Shown here in pieces: positions 1 to 10,690 of a DNA stretch of 64,000 nt. The stretch's first letter is position 1, and each line of letters opens with the position of its first letter. The notes beneath the pieces were generated by a model. It saw nothing but the letters and a program-made list of their open reading frames with translations. It had not been told where the DNA came from and searched no databases. The stretch comes from Mallotus nudiflorus (Eukaryota; Streptophyta; Magnoliopsida; Malpighiales; Euphorbiaceae), in NCBI GenBank assembly GCA_947683625.1, contig CANTUR010000038.1, positions 2,046,001-2,110,000 of the forward strand, written 5' to 3'. The translations under genes were made by a program, and so were the position numbers.

Positions 1-727
1 AGTCAGACTGCTGGAGCTCGGTTGACTTAGTGTCTCGGGGCCAGTCTACTGTCTAAATGGATTAAGTGGACATATTTGGAATAAGTGAGCCTGTATGGCT
101 AGAGTGTTGTCTAACACTATTTTGAGGTTGCGATATCATAGGGTTCTATTTGATCCTTCATAATCGATGATTTTAATAAAAATATATAAAAATGATTTTA
201 CTGCATCTGTGTGTATTGCCTGTATATATACATATTAGATATATACTGTTGATTGTATGCATTGTCATTTAGTATGAATGTATATATATTATAGTAATTC
301 ACTCAGTGAGGTCTGACTCCCCTCCGTTGACTATTTTTCAGGAGAGTCATCTTCTTCAGACCTCAGTAGCAGGCCTGTATGCCGGATTTCTTCCGCCCCG
401 GCTTCTTTATGTAAACTGCTTATCTGAGTCTTGGGTTTATTTTATCTAGACACTGCAGTAGTCATTAAATATTTAAAGAGATGTTGTATTATATATTTGA
501 ACTGGATTTGTATTAAAAGATTTATATATATGAACTGATGAGGATTTGATTTAAACCCAGTTGGTGCATATGCTATTATTATATTTATGATTTTTATTTC
601 CGCTGCATTTTATATTGTTATTATTATTGCATGTTTTATTTTATTTTATAGGCTTGCTACGATTTCCGGATTCGAAAGAATTCTCGTTCCCTAGCGCCGG
701 TCATGGCCCCTGTTTTGGGTCGTGACA
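1..727 (+). repeat. 3' part of a chromovirus (Tekay/Del-like) LTR
   Basis: The window opens inside a long LTR and runs to its end at GGGTCGTGACA (position 727). The same modules occur in the same order as in the complete copies: the second stem-loop of the duplicated hairpin cassette (1-50), the island beginning AATTCACTCAGTGAGG (about 297-420), and the terminal block GAATTCTCGTTCCCTAGCGCCGG (described in part; about 680-727). The 5' 2.5 kb lies outside the window, so it cannot be told whether this is a solo LTR or the end of a full element. It interrupts the Tat-type element that continues at 728. Identity by comparison with the six other copies in the window is clear. Confidence 0.93.
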
Positions 728-734
728 GACTTAC

Positions 735-1270
735 CCTATGACACTCGTCGAACCACATCCGCCGGACATCCAAGAAGTCCGACTAATGCTCTACAATAAA
801 AAATGGTGTCTCCACTTCTTATGGAGATCCAGAAGCTTTACAAAGAGGGTATGGTTAAACACAACTGACAGGGAAAACATCAGCTCTCCCTTCTTTCTAG
901 TCAGCCTGTACAGGTATCGAAAAACATCTAAATCAGGTTATTTCCCCTCTTCGTACATCAGTTGGATGAACCCAGTCAGTATCCTATAGCTATTTGGATG
1001 AAGCTGACCAGGTGCTATGTTATTCCTATTCAAAAATTTCTTCACGAAGGGATCTAGAGGAAATTTCAAGCCCCCCTCTAGCTGATCAAAATACACTACT
1101 AATTTACTTAGCCCTAACAGGGGGGTATGGGCCCTAAACCTCCTATCTACGGTGTGAAGGGTGTAATCAGAGAGGATATAGAACCACCTCAGTACCACCC
1201 CAATAACTCACTATCTACATTTGAGACAAAAAGGTCAGAACTAACTTCTTCCCTTGGGGCCATAGTGAAG
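735..1270 (-). pseudogene. Antisense ORF of Tat element A, Transposase_28-like (PF04195) fragment
   Basis: Reading leftward, the frame at 1198-938 contains FPLDPFVKKFL followed by APGQLHPNSYRILTGF, which matches the conserved core of the plant Putative gypsy type transposon family (PF04195), usually FPLHPF..FL...GLAPGQLHPN.WR...GF. After a stop at 938 the same frame continues with a segment ending KKWRHHFLL, which fits the family's WK.RFF motif. The upstream part (from about 1270, starting MAPREEVSS) is in another frame, so there is at least one frameshift near 1190-1200. The role of these antisense ORFs in Tat elements is not known. It runs opposite to the element's own transcription, as usual for this lineage. 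Confidence 0.6.
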
Positions 1271-1766
1271 AAAGGAAATATACAACAGTAGAAACAAGGA
1301 AAAAGAAGAAGAAGAAAAACAATAAGATCACCTGGTTGCCACAAGCAAGAATCACAGCAGGCAAAAATGAAAACAGCAGAGGCAATACCAATGTAGCGAA
1401 AGCAAGAACAATAAAAAAATAAAGAAGCAAAATACACCAGTCGACAAGTGCAACAGTACTTATAAAGACACAGAAGGATTTGGAAGCACACCATTAACTG
1501 CCCTTATTATTGCTACGTTCCTCCCTAGGCCATCAGGGGCCTTTTGGGGATAAAAAAGCCCATTGGACGAGGAGTCACGACAACGGCGACAGAAACATTT
1601 TGTTTACTGACATACGAAATGATACATAACTCACGCGATTTAAACTTTGAATCCCTAGGAGTTGAAGCGACGCCACCACGTGTTGACCCACCCACATTTC
1701 AACTGGGCTGCTTCATTAAGCTACTCGGAAAGCATCCAACCGATGCTTTCAGCCCATTCCAGGTAT

Positions 1767-2085
1767 CCGAGCATCTAAGCCTCGCTCATCTAAGTCTAGT
1801 GATTGAAGCTGGCACCCTCAGGTCGGTTTCGTAGTAATGAGGTTCTGAGCATGTAAGCCTCACGTCCATGTACCGAGCATCTAAGCCTCATACATTTAAG
1901 TCTAGTGACTGAAGCTGGCACCCTTAGGTTGCTTTCGTAGTATTGAGGTTCCAAGCATGTAAGTCTTGCGTCCATGTAACGAGCATCTAAGCCTCGTGCA
2001 TTTAAGTCCAGTGACTGAAGCTGGCACCCTTAGGTCGCTTTTGTAGTACTAAGGTTCCGAGCTTGTAAAGCCTCGCATCCATGCA
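1767..2085 (+). repeat. Three tandem copies of a 106-bp repeat in the 3' untranslated part of Tat element A
   Basis: Copies begin at 1767, 1873 and 1979, each with a CGAGCATCTAAGCCTC start, an internal GAAGCTGGCACCCT block and a closing TCCATG; a fourth, truncated start is at 2086. The spacing is 106, 106 and 107 bp and the copies differ by scattered substitutions. They lie between the antisense ORF and the polypurine tract. Tandem repeats in this place are known in Tat/Ogre-type elements and have been linked to satellite formation. Confidence 0.9.
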
Positions 2086-2364
2086 CCGAGCATCAAAAAT
2101 CCAGTGACGACTGGTTCTGTCATGTTGTTTCCGAATGGACGGGTTAATCTATTATTGTGCTCCTACGCGCCTGATGGATATCCGAGCTTTACAGATTGCA
2201 TTTCAGCAACGACTGTCCTGTGACTCGGCATCGAGCTCTACTCTTTCACTATGATTGAGGATGGCCACCTCAACTCACTCGTCTCTATCACCGTATGATA
2301 CCCCTTATGAGAAAGCATCAGCATCCTACCCGGACACGACATACATAAATATCCGAATACACCC

Positions 2365-2373
2365 AGGGGGGAC
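2365..2373 (+). other. Polypurine tract of Tat element A
   Basis: AGGGGGGAC lies 3 bp before the LTR start at 2377. This is the expected place for the plus-strand primer and sets the element's orientation. Confidence 0.7.
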
Positions 2374-2376
2374 TCT

Positions 2377-2728
2377 TGATACCATCTAATATATTCCCGC
2401 CTAGTTAAGGGATCCTTATCCCCTAAACAGGAACACTTGGATTAGAAAGAAGGAAAATCCGTCCGGAATGGGGACTACCCCAAAGTGGAATCCTAAGCAA
2501 AGAAGGAAAACTCTCCTACTAAGATTATGAGTCACTATCCTACACGGAATCTGACTCCTCCCAGGTTTGAGCATTACTATATATAGAACCCTATATCCCT
2601 CACTAAGGGACATCTCATTCTCACATATTCTAGCTATCTTATATTCTTCCTACTTCTGTTCTCTAACTTAGGCATCAGAGTGGGGGATTCTCCCCATCTC
2701 TCACCTTGCCTTCTATTCGTGGATTGCA
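2377..2728 (+). repeat. 3' LTR of Tat element A (about 352 bp)
   Basis: The LTR starts TGATACCATC and most likely ends GGATTGCA. A TATA box (TATATATA, 2578-2585) is followed by a CT-rich leader and the block CTCTAACTTAGGCATC, a pattern shared with the LTR of element B on the other strand. No primer-binding site follows, as expected for a 3' LTR. The right boundary is inferred from the TG...CA rule and from comparison with element B; no second LTR is available for confirmation. Confidence 0.7.
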
Positions 2729-3814
2729 GGATACCAAACCCAAGAGTTCTGAAAACCAATTATCAAGATGTTTAGCCTTTATTTTAGCTTTTGCAGTACT
2801 CAAACCTATAACAACTTGATCACATCAGATGGTTGTGTGAATGAAAACTCTGCACTTTATGTCCTAGATGTTGGAAAGTCTGAATTAATCGACTAAATGC
2901 ATTTAGATAATCATAAATGAAATTCTTCCATGTAAAAATTCCTCGTGATGCCATGTTGTTGCCTTCACTACCAGAAGCACAATTCACATCTTTAAGAAAA
3001 AATAGCATAATTAATAATCAAGTTCAATCAAAATTGAAAGAAAGAAACAAACAAAAATTCAAAAAAAAAATTGCAATAATCAAGTTCAATCAAAACATAA
3101 AAAAAAAATACAAACATCAACGCCTTTTATATAAAAAAAAAATGAAGTTAAGCAATCAAATTAAAGAAAAAGGTTGCGTTTTAGCTATCAAAGAACAAAA
3201 ATAACAAACTTACAATTTTGCGAACGAAGGTACAAAAATGTATGAACAATTAAGAAGAGGGAAAGACTAATATAAAGGGACGTAGTCTTAAAAAATAAAA
3301 ACAAAAAAAATGGAAGAAAAAGGTTTAAGAGGGGGATTAAAGAAGAACATGAATGGTGTGTGTGTGCAGGGGTTAAGAGGAAGTGAGGAAGAAGAGGAGG
3401 GAAGCAGAGTGAAGATCATGAGAGGGGCGGCAGAGGGAGAGAAAGAGGAGAGGTGAGACGACCTCCACTAGAAGAGGAAAGGAGAGATGACCATTTTGAT
3501 AAAGATTAAAAAAGAAAAAGAAGAAAGAAGAAGAAAAGGAGGAGCGGATCATGTGGTTCTTGAATAAATGATGTGGCAATTATGTGAAACTCACTAACAG
3601 ATGACTTAATTCTTCTGTTAATAGAAGGATTAAAAGTTTAATAAAACTTAAATTAAATTTTTCAATTTAAATTAGTAAAAAATTATTTAAAATATTTAAG
3701 TGTGGCCCGAGATATACATTGGGGCAAAAATATACCTTCTCCCGTGTAAGACTCAACAAACAATTAAATTTATAATAAACAGCATAATAGCACAAATTCT
3801 ATTCTCGACTTTCT

Positions 3815-3855
<41 letters not shown>

Positions 3856-4411
3856 AATCAATTGATTTTGAATTATGAGATTTGAAGCCAAAGAAGTGCT
3901 TTAATTTATTATATGTTGGAGAACAGATGGTGGGCAATTCGACAATATATAAATAATTGTTTTTTTTTCTTTTTTTTTTTCCACGTAAGACCCCTATTTA
4001 ATTAGATGGAGACCATCAAATCCTTATTACATCTAGTTATAAAACTCATTTTTGCCTTCTAGATCTTCATGGGAATTTTTTTTTTAATTTATAATTAGTA
4101 CTAATAAAAAAAGTAATTTTTTTATATGTAATTTAAATACTTAACATAAAAGCGATAAATTTTCACAATGATTAATAAATAATAATCGAGCAGACTAAAA
4201 TTTAAACTTTTTACAATTTTTATAAACAAATTTTCAAAAAATCATTTAGAAAAATATTTTTTATTTTTTTTACAAGGAACGGGAGATAAGGTTAAAAGTA
4301 TACGACTCAACTCTTAACACTATTAGCTTGAAGCTCGCCAAGGAAAATGAATTGTTTATTTACAATGTTAAAAAGTATACTCATATATTGATATTTTCTT
4401 CTTTTAAGATA

Positions 4412-4451
<40 letters not shown>

Positions 4452-4738
4452 TTGAAAGTTTTATTTATTAATATTTATTCTTTTAATTGATAATTAAGCA
4501 AATTTAAATTTTAAATTTGTGGGCCAAATTTAATAATTATTTAAATTCAATTCAATTTTTTTATTATTTATAAACATATATATTTATATATGTACATAAA
4601 TCTTAATTTAAAATGTATTATAATATATTTAATTATATTAATCATACAATTTATATAATTTTTATTATATATATTATAAATTTAATTGTTTGTTGTTGCT
4701 GTTTATTGTTCTTCAATTGTTATTTTTGTTGTTTCTTA

Positions 4739-4769
<31 letters not shown>

Positions 4770-4809
4770 GATTGTTATTTTTTGTTGCTTCTATTTTTTA
4801 GTGTGTTAC
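2729..4809. other. AT-rich stretch without a recognisable gene
   Basis: No protein family is recognisable. The 2820-3008 minus-strand frame (62 codons) has ordinary composition but matches nothing I know. From about 3370 to 3560 the plus strand is strongly purine-rich (GA), so that long T/C-rich frames appear on the minus strand. Dinucleotide (AT)n runs are at 3820-3853 and about 4407-4433, the latter followed by a T tract. The rest is low-complexity A/T sequence. Confidence 0.6.
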
Positions 4810-5264
4810 TGTAATATCCCGTGTTTTTTTAAATATTTTTATACTGCATCGGGATATGCAGTGTTAATAATTTTATTATATGATATTGATATTTTATGAG
4901 CTTTTTTTTTAATTAAAATTGAATTTTTAATTGTTTATTATTATTTTAAGTGCTTTACGTAAAATTTTCCCGATACTTTTATTTTCGGGGAAATTTTCAC
5001 GTAAATAATTTACTATTAATTATTTTAAATAAATTTACGGACTTGCATGAGCTCATAGATATTTTTAAAATACTAAACAACGTATATATGTGTACTTATT
5101 TATCTAATTAGGGTTTAATTAATATTATCCTAATATTTTTTTAATTGTTTATTTATTTTATTGTTATTTAATTATTTTTATTTATTATTAAGTTTTAAAA
5201 TATTAAATTATATGTGTGTGGTGTATATTTAATGTGTGTAATTTAATATTATTTTAATATATAG

Positions 5265-5298
<34 letters not shown>

Positions 5299-8050
5299 AT
5301 ATATACATTTAATATTAACAAATTATAAAGTTTAACTTATTTACAACTTTACCATTCTCCCTTCTTCAACATTCCCGACCGTTCCCCATCACCGTCCGCC
5401 ACTGCTACCGTCGATTTCTTGCCGTCGGTGTGCCTCCCGGCGTGCCACCACCTTCCTCAGCCTCTTCCGCCACCTGTTACAGCCGTTTCCGGCGTCTGGA
5501 GTTGATTTGGCTGAAAAATTGAAAGTTTGCAATTTCTTCACAACTCGCGATTCCGGCCACCATTTTCGACACCGCCGTCTCTTTCTTCTCCTTGAGCTTC
5601 GGTGAGTGTGATTCCAAGCTTTGTTTCACTTAAAATGGTCTTGATTTGCTTAGGTTTCGATTTTTCGATTTCGGCTTATTAGGGTTCTTGATTTTTTTGA
5701 ACTTTAATTTGATTGATTCATGAAAAATTCCTTCATAAATGTTGTTACCCTTAGCTTAATCTACATGTATGAATTTTTTTAGAATTTTTGGAGATTATTT
5801 TGATTTTTGGGTATTTTTGAATATTTTAATATTATTTTCTAATTTTCGAAAATTAATTAATTAAATTATGAAATTGTGTTTTATGATAATTATAGGTGTT
5901 AAAATGAATTATATGAATTTATTTGGAATTTTTATGAATTTCTATGTATTTATTTTGAATTATTTAAGTTTAAGTAATTTTGGGAAAATTAGGTTAATTG
6001 TGTTTTTAAATGAAATTAATTGGTTAATTGAGTTTAATTATTGATATTATTGATAAATATGTTGAGAAAATTAATTTTGGATAATTATATTATTTTTGGT
6101 GAATTTTTGAAGTAATTTTAGTATATTTATATATATAAGGGCATTTTGGTAATTTTACCCTAAATTGGCTAAAAATGTAATTTAATTGGTTTTAATAGTT
6201 ATGTAAGGTATAAAAATGATTTCTACAAATTATTTAGTATTTTTAACTAATTAAAACTAATTTTCGTGAATTATTTTCAATTATATATATAATATACGAT
6301 TTTACTAATAAAATGAGTTTTTATCGGTTTTTACAGTGTTTTAAGGTTAATTATGTAATTTCTACTTATAAAATGAATTTCTATGTTATAAGGGTATTTT
6401 TGGTATTTCTAAAATTATTCTGTGATTGTGGACCCCGATTGATAGACTGTAGTTTGGAGTCCGACCGAGGGGTTGTGGATGAGTGGTTGAGCCTGTTTTT
6501 CGAAGTGTGTTTCTTTGCAGGGTCGGCTCTACTCTTTAAGTAGAGAGATGTTCGTTTTACAGGGGAGGTTCTACCGGATTTTTGGTAGAATTCTCGTAAA
6601 ATGTGATGTCCGGTTCGAACCCTAATTTTGATTCTGTGTCCAATATTCTAGATCAAGTTTCTAGGATTTTCTGTTAAGTTTATTCTGATGTCTGTTATTT
6701 ATTGTTTGTTTAGTTGTGCCAAGACCGAGGGCTAGTGGACCAGGCCCGTCGGACCCATCTCGAGGAGCGCACTAAGTGTGAGTTACTATTTTATATATAT
6801 ATGTTTTAGGATGCATGATTTTAGAATATATGTTTTATTTTGACTAAATATGCATAAATAACGTGATTAGTATTTAAGTATATTTTTGGTTTATTTTTGG
6901 TATATATTAAATTATATGCATGTTTTATTAATAAATTATATTTAAAATGTTTTTAATTATATTTCTAGCTTAATTTATAATTTGATTGGATTTATTTGAC
7001 GTATATATACTCGAAATATACCTGATTTATTTTTGGTATATTTCCAGTATATATATGGTTTATGTTGCTATTTTATTTAAGTTCATGCATCATTTATTTG
7101 TGAATGTATGTTTTATATTTATAAATGAAGGATATCGATAGAACATGCTACCTAGTGGGCAGCACTAGGACCGAGTACGTACCGGTACGCTTATAGCATT
7201 TAGGCTATATTACTAACCATTTGTGGATATTGATTGAATATGATTATTTGATGTGTGAGATATGGTTTGGAGGTGTGATTGTTGGAGCTCGGTTGACCAA
7301 GTGTCTCGGGGCCAATCACACTGACAGTCAGACTGCTAGAGCTCGGTTGACTTAGTGTCTCGGGGCTAGTCTACTATCTAAATGGATTAAGTGGATATAT
7401 TTGGATTAAGTGAGCCTGTATGGCTAGAGTGTTGTCTAACACTGTTTGAGGTTTCGATATTCTAGGGTTCTATTTGATCCTTTATAAACTGTGATTTTCA
7501 ATAAAAATATATAAAATGAATTTATTGCATCTGTGTGTATTTGCTTGTATATATACATATTATATATACTTTTGACTGTGCATTGGCATTTAGTATGCAT
7601 GTATATATATTATAGTAATTCACTCAGTGAGGTCTGACTCCCCTCCGTTGACTATTTTTCAGGAGAGTTATCATTTTCAGACCTCAGTAGCAGGCTTGTA
7701 TGCCGGATTTCTTCCACCCCGGCTTTTTTGTGTAAACTGCTTCTCTGAGTCTTGGGTTTATTTTATCTAGACACTGCAGTAGTCATTAAATATTTAAAGA
7801 GATGTTGTATTATATTTGAACTGGATTTGTATTAAAAGATTTATATATATGTAATGATGAGGATTTGATTTAAATCCAGTTGGTGCATATGTTGTTATTA
7901 TATTTATATTTTTTTTATTTCCGCTGCATTATATATTGTTATTATTACTATTGCATGTTTTATTTTATTTTTAGGTTTACTATGGGTTCCGGATTCGAAA
8001 GAATTCCCGTTCCCTAGCGCCGATCATGGCTCCTGTTTTGGGTCGTGACA
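4810..8050 (+). mobile_element. Chromovirus solo LTR 1 (3241 bp, TSD GTTAC)
   Basis: Starts TGTAATATCCC at 4810 and ends GGGTCGTGACA at 8050. It is flanked by perfect 5-bp duplications GTTAC (4805-4809 and 8051-8055), so it arose by recombination between the two LTRs of an inserted element. Modules visible in order: AT dinucleotide run serving as TATA region (about 5262-5306), CT/GC-rich leader (about 5350-5605), hairpin island around 6525-6605, island at 6715-6790, hairpins and the duplicated stem-loop cassette (7130-7372), island AATTCACTCAGTGAGG (about 7617-7740), terminal block (about 7975-8050). No coding sequence is evident. Confidence 0.97.
7273..7372 (+). other. Duplicated stem-loop cassette of the chromovirus LTR (copy in solo LTR 1)
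   Basis: Two consecutive hairpins share the same apical sequence (GAGCTCGGTTGAC..AGTGTCTCGGGGC, given in part) but have different arms. Hairpin 1 (7273-7321) pairs GTGTGATTG with CAATCACAC, nine perfect pairs. Hairpin 2 (7330-7372) pairs AGACT with AGTCT. The same pair of hairpins is present at 16535-16634, 22720-22819 (minus), in both LTRs of the complete element and in solo LTR 5. The structural interpretation is inferred from complementarity only. Confidence 0.6.
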
Positions 8051-8892
8051 GTTACTTTCAGTTTTCAGTGTTATTATTTTTTTAAAAGTTATTGTTTTTT
8101 TCAATGTTGTTACTTTTTCATTTTTAAGTGTTGTTTTTTTTGGTTACTTTTTGTTTGTCAGTTTTTTTTTTGGATGCTAGAAATACACTATAAAAACTGT
8201 AAACATGTTACATTTTGGTGATCAATAAATTTAAGATAATTAAAAAAAAACTTATTAGACATTTTAATAAACAAATCAAAGTAAAAAAAATCAAATTCTT
8301 ATTTTTTAAGAATACAAATAAAATATCCCTTAATTTTTTTAATTCTTTTAAAATCCATCATAATTTCAATTTATTTTTTTCAAAGAAAATAATTAATCTG
8401 TCAAGACTTCTTGGTTTTGGTGGTAAGCACTCATCAAAGTGATGCAATTGGTGTAGATTTCAACTCCATCAATTCCTCTTTCACTTTAACATATTAACAT
8501 ATGGTTGTTCTAAAAAAAAATAAAATAATTAATCCCGATTCAGTAACTGCGACTATAAATAATATCTATATATAAAAGTTATAATTGCCTATTATAGTAA
8601 TCAGTTAGAAGTGTGTGTCCATCGAGCTAGGGGTGGCTATGGGCCAGTTTAAGCTCTGAACTAGCTCGTAAAAAAATTGGTGTAGAATCGGACTTGAATT
8701 GGTCTTAAATCGGATGAAGATCGGTTCAATTTTTTTTGAACCGTATCATAACCGATTATTTAATGAAAATATTAGAGAATAAATATAGACAAAATAATTT
8801 AAAAAAATATATAAATTATTTGTAGAAAATAAAAATTTATATATATAATCAAGTGTCAATATGACATTCAAATGTCTATAACTATAGTAATA

Positions 8893-8951
<59 letters not shown>

Positions 8952-9480
8952 AAGGCCCGTTGTAACTTGTTGGTGGTCACTTTACAAAGTTTTTGAAATT
9001 TTTTTTTCAAACTTTGGTGACCATTGAACTTGGCTCAAACGATTACCTGCTCTTTTTTTTTTTTAAATTAAATTATATATAAATAAATAATACAAAGTAA
9101 CTAAATTGACTCTAATAACATGTATATTTTTAGGATAATATGGTCATTTTAAGATAATTTTTTTCTATAAATACCTTTCCCTCACTCACAATTTTTTTCA
9201 CAATCATTCATATACATACTCTCTCATTCACTACACCTACTCCTACTACTACTACAATGGATACTCATTCTCTTCTCTCATTCAGTAAATCTAGGCATAT
9301 TCGAGCATTGATGTTGTTAACCTCTTAATCCAGATCCTCTACTACTCAAAAACTTGATGATCCAATCTCTATTAGAATCACTACATCCATTCTATACATA
9401 AGCTTGAAAGGGCATTTCTCTTGTGGAAGTCTTGGGTGTGGTTCTATTTGCCTAGATGACATTGTTGAGTTTATCTACCT
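8051..9480. other. AT-rich stretch without a recognisable gene
   Basis: T-rich low-complexity sequence to about 8180, then lysine/asparagine/phenylalanine-rich frames typical of random A/T DNA. At 8630-8760 there is a moderately GC region (GGGGTGGCTATGGGCC and repeated ATCGGTT-like words) of the kind seen at the ends of plant hAT-type MITEs, but I find no matching inverted end. A long (AT)n run is at 8897-8952. At 9160-9290 a TATAAATA box followed by CT-rich sequence and an ATG (9256) resembles a promoter and leader, but the frame behind it ends quickly. Confidence 0.5.
8897..8952. repeat. (AT)n microsatellite
   Basis: Nearly uninterrupted alternating A and T over about 56 bp. Confidence 0.95.
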
Positions 9481-9559
9481 AGTTTGCTTTCTACTTATCT
9501 AGCCTTTTCTTTAGCCTTTACATAATGATCTTGTTGGTAATTTATATTTGCCTATTTAT

Positions 9560-9960
9560 TTAAGGATCGGCTACTGAAGTGAATTTAAGCTTTATATTAA
9601 GGTTTGAGCAGTGAATTTCTTATTATCAAATTTTTTCCTATTGTTAGTTATTAAAGTATGGGGTATGCCAAATTTGCAAATGACTTCTTTCCAGAAAAAG
9701 TGTTGAATCCGAGCTTCTATAACAGTGGGGATAACTTCTACCTCAACCCTTTTGGTGAAGTGATTTATAATTATGATTAAGAATTTCTTATGAGATGTTG
9801 AGACTAGGAATGGACCTAAGATATCTATCCCTTAAATTGTAAAAGGCCATGGGCTTCTAATCAGATGATAAGCATTGGTAGGCTTGTGATTAAGACGAGC
9901 AAACTGCTGGCACTTGTGGCATTATTGGGATGAGTTTTTTAGCATCTCTGAACATGGTAG
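9560..9960 (-). pseudogene. Integrase fragment of Tat element B
   Basis: Reading leftward from about 9930 the translation contains CHKCQQFA, the second half of the HHCC zinc-binding domain, followed by GIDILGPF, which carries the first catalytic Asp, then FTKRVEVE, matching the family's FTKWVEAE. The second catalytic position lies in LITNNRKKFDN, where the usual D-N-G reads N-N-R, so the catalytic Asp is lost. The third catalytic Glu region is not recognisable; sequence similarity fades below about 9560. The fragment is an inactive remnant that would have inserted the cDNA copy of the element into the genome. Confidence 0.75.
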
Positions 9961-10429
9961 GCTAATAGTATCCTTGTAGTAATGCTTTTCTGACCAATGA
10001 GTTATAAGACTCATATGCTCCATAAATTCCCTCATGAAATTCTCTAAGTATATTATTGCCTTCTTTAGGTGATACACACTTAGACCATAGGTGTGATAAA
10101 AACCTTATGTAGAGTTCTTCATTATGTATGGAGTAAATATGTAGCTTTTAATTTCAACTTATGAGCTTTTAGCTTATCTTGTGGAAGTATGTCATGGTTG
10201 AGATACTGAATGATCGGCTTTATATACTCTGCTTCCTCAATGCTTGGCTTAACCAGTTCTTTAGTTAGCTTAAGCTCTTTAAATGTTTGACTGCCTTCTG
10301 CTACTGACTTAGCCAATAAATCTACCTCTGAGTTTTCATTTATAAGAATTTTTATAATTTCCCATTGTCCCCCTTCTTGCTCAAGCTTCTTTATTAGTTA
10401 TCTAACTTTTTCAACATAGTTGATTATGC

Positions 10430-10690
10430 TTGGTTCTTTGATCTAGTATGTTCTTTTGACTTAGTTAACAACTATGAATCATAATAAATCTTGAGATGCT
10501 CAACTATGACTTTAGTTGCCAATTTAAGCCTTGTGATTAATGCTTCATACTCGGCATCATTGTTAATGGCATTATATTTGATTTGCACTGTATATTTAAT
10601 TTTTATCTTACTTGGTCTAATTAGAATAACTTTAGCTTTGAATCCTTATGAATTGAATGCTCTATTAATCTAAAGCTTCCACTTTTGGGT
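10430..10690 (-). pseudogene. RNase H fragment of Tat element B
   Basis: On the minus strand, around 10560-10535, the translation gives NNDAEYEA, the diagnostic RNase H motif (TNNEAEYEAL) of Tat/Athila-type elements; it contains the catalytic Glu/Asp pair region. It is preceded and followed by frames with stops. It lies between the RT (higher coordinates) and integrase (lower coordinates) remnants in the order expected for Ty3/gypsy. Not functional. Confidence 0.7.

Larger units (their letters stand above)
728..2728 (+). mobile_element. 3' end of a Tat-type Ty3/gypsy retrotransposon (element A)
   Basis: The stretch holds, in order, an antisense reading frame related to Transposase_28 (PF04195), a block of 106-bp tandem repeats, a polypurine tract and a 352-bp LTR with a TATA box on the plus strand. 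In the Tat lineage, an antisense extra ORF between pol and the 3' LTR, and tandem repeats in the same area, are established features, so the orientation and lineage agree. The pol genes are not in the window; the left part is cut by the chromovirus LTR ending at 727. The LTR resembles the 5' LTR of element B at 26450-26760 (shared blocks CTAACTTAGGCATC, CACCTTGCCT, AGGAT near the end). Confidence 0.75.

Noticed and set aside
1767..2085. CRISPR-like array
   Set aside because: The repeats are contiguous 106-bp units with no spacers, within a plant retrotransposon.
4690..4899. 69-codon hydrophobic frame on the plus strand
   Set aside because: Made of T-rich low-complexity DNA (Leu/Phe/Ile runs) and overlaps the start of solo LTR 1.
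8215..8442. 75-codon Lys/Asn/Phe-rich frame
   Set aside because: Composition is that of random A/T DNA; no family resemblance, no promoter or conserved neighbour.
8630..8760. hAT-type MITE end
   Set aside because: Only one GGGGTGGCTATGGGCC-like end and repeated ATCGGTT words are seen; no inverted partner or 8-bp duplication was found.
9160..9330. Promoter and start of a plant gene (TATAAATA, CT-rich leader, ATG at 9256)
   Set aside because: The frame behind the ATG closes after about 24 codons and no continuing exon or family match was found; it may be the edge of a lost transposon.
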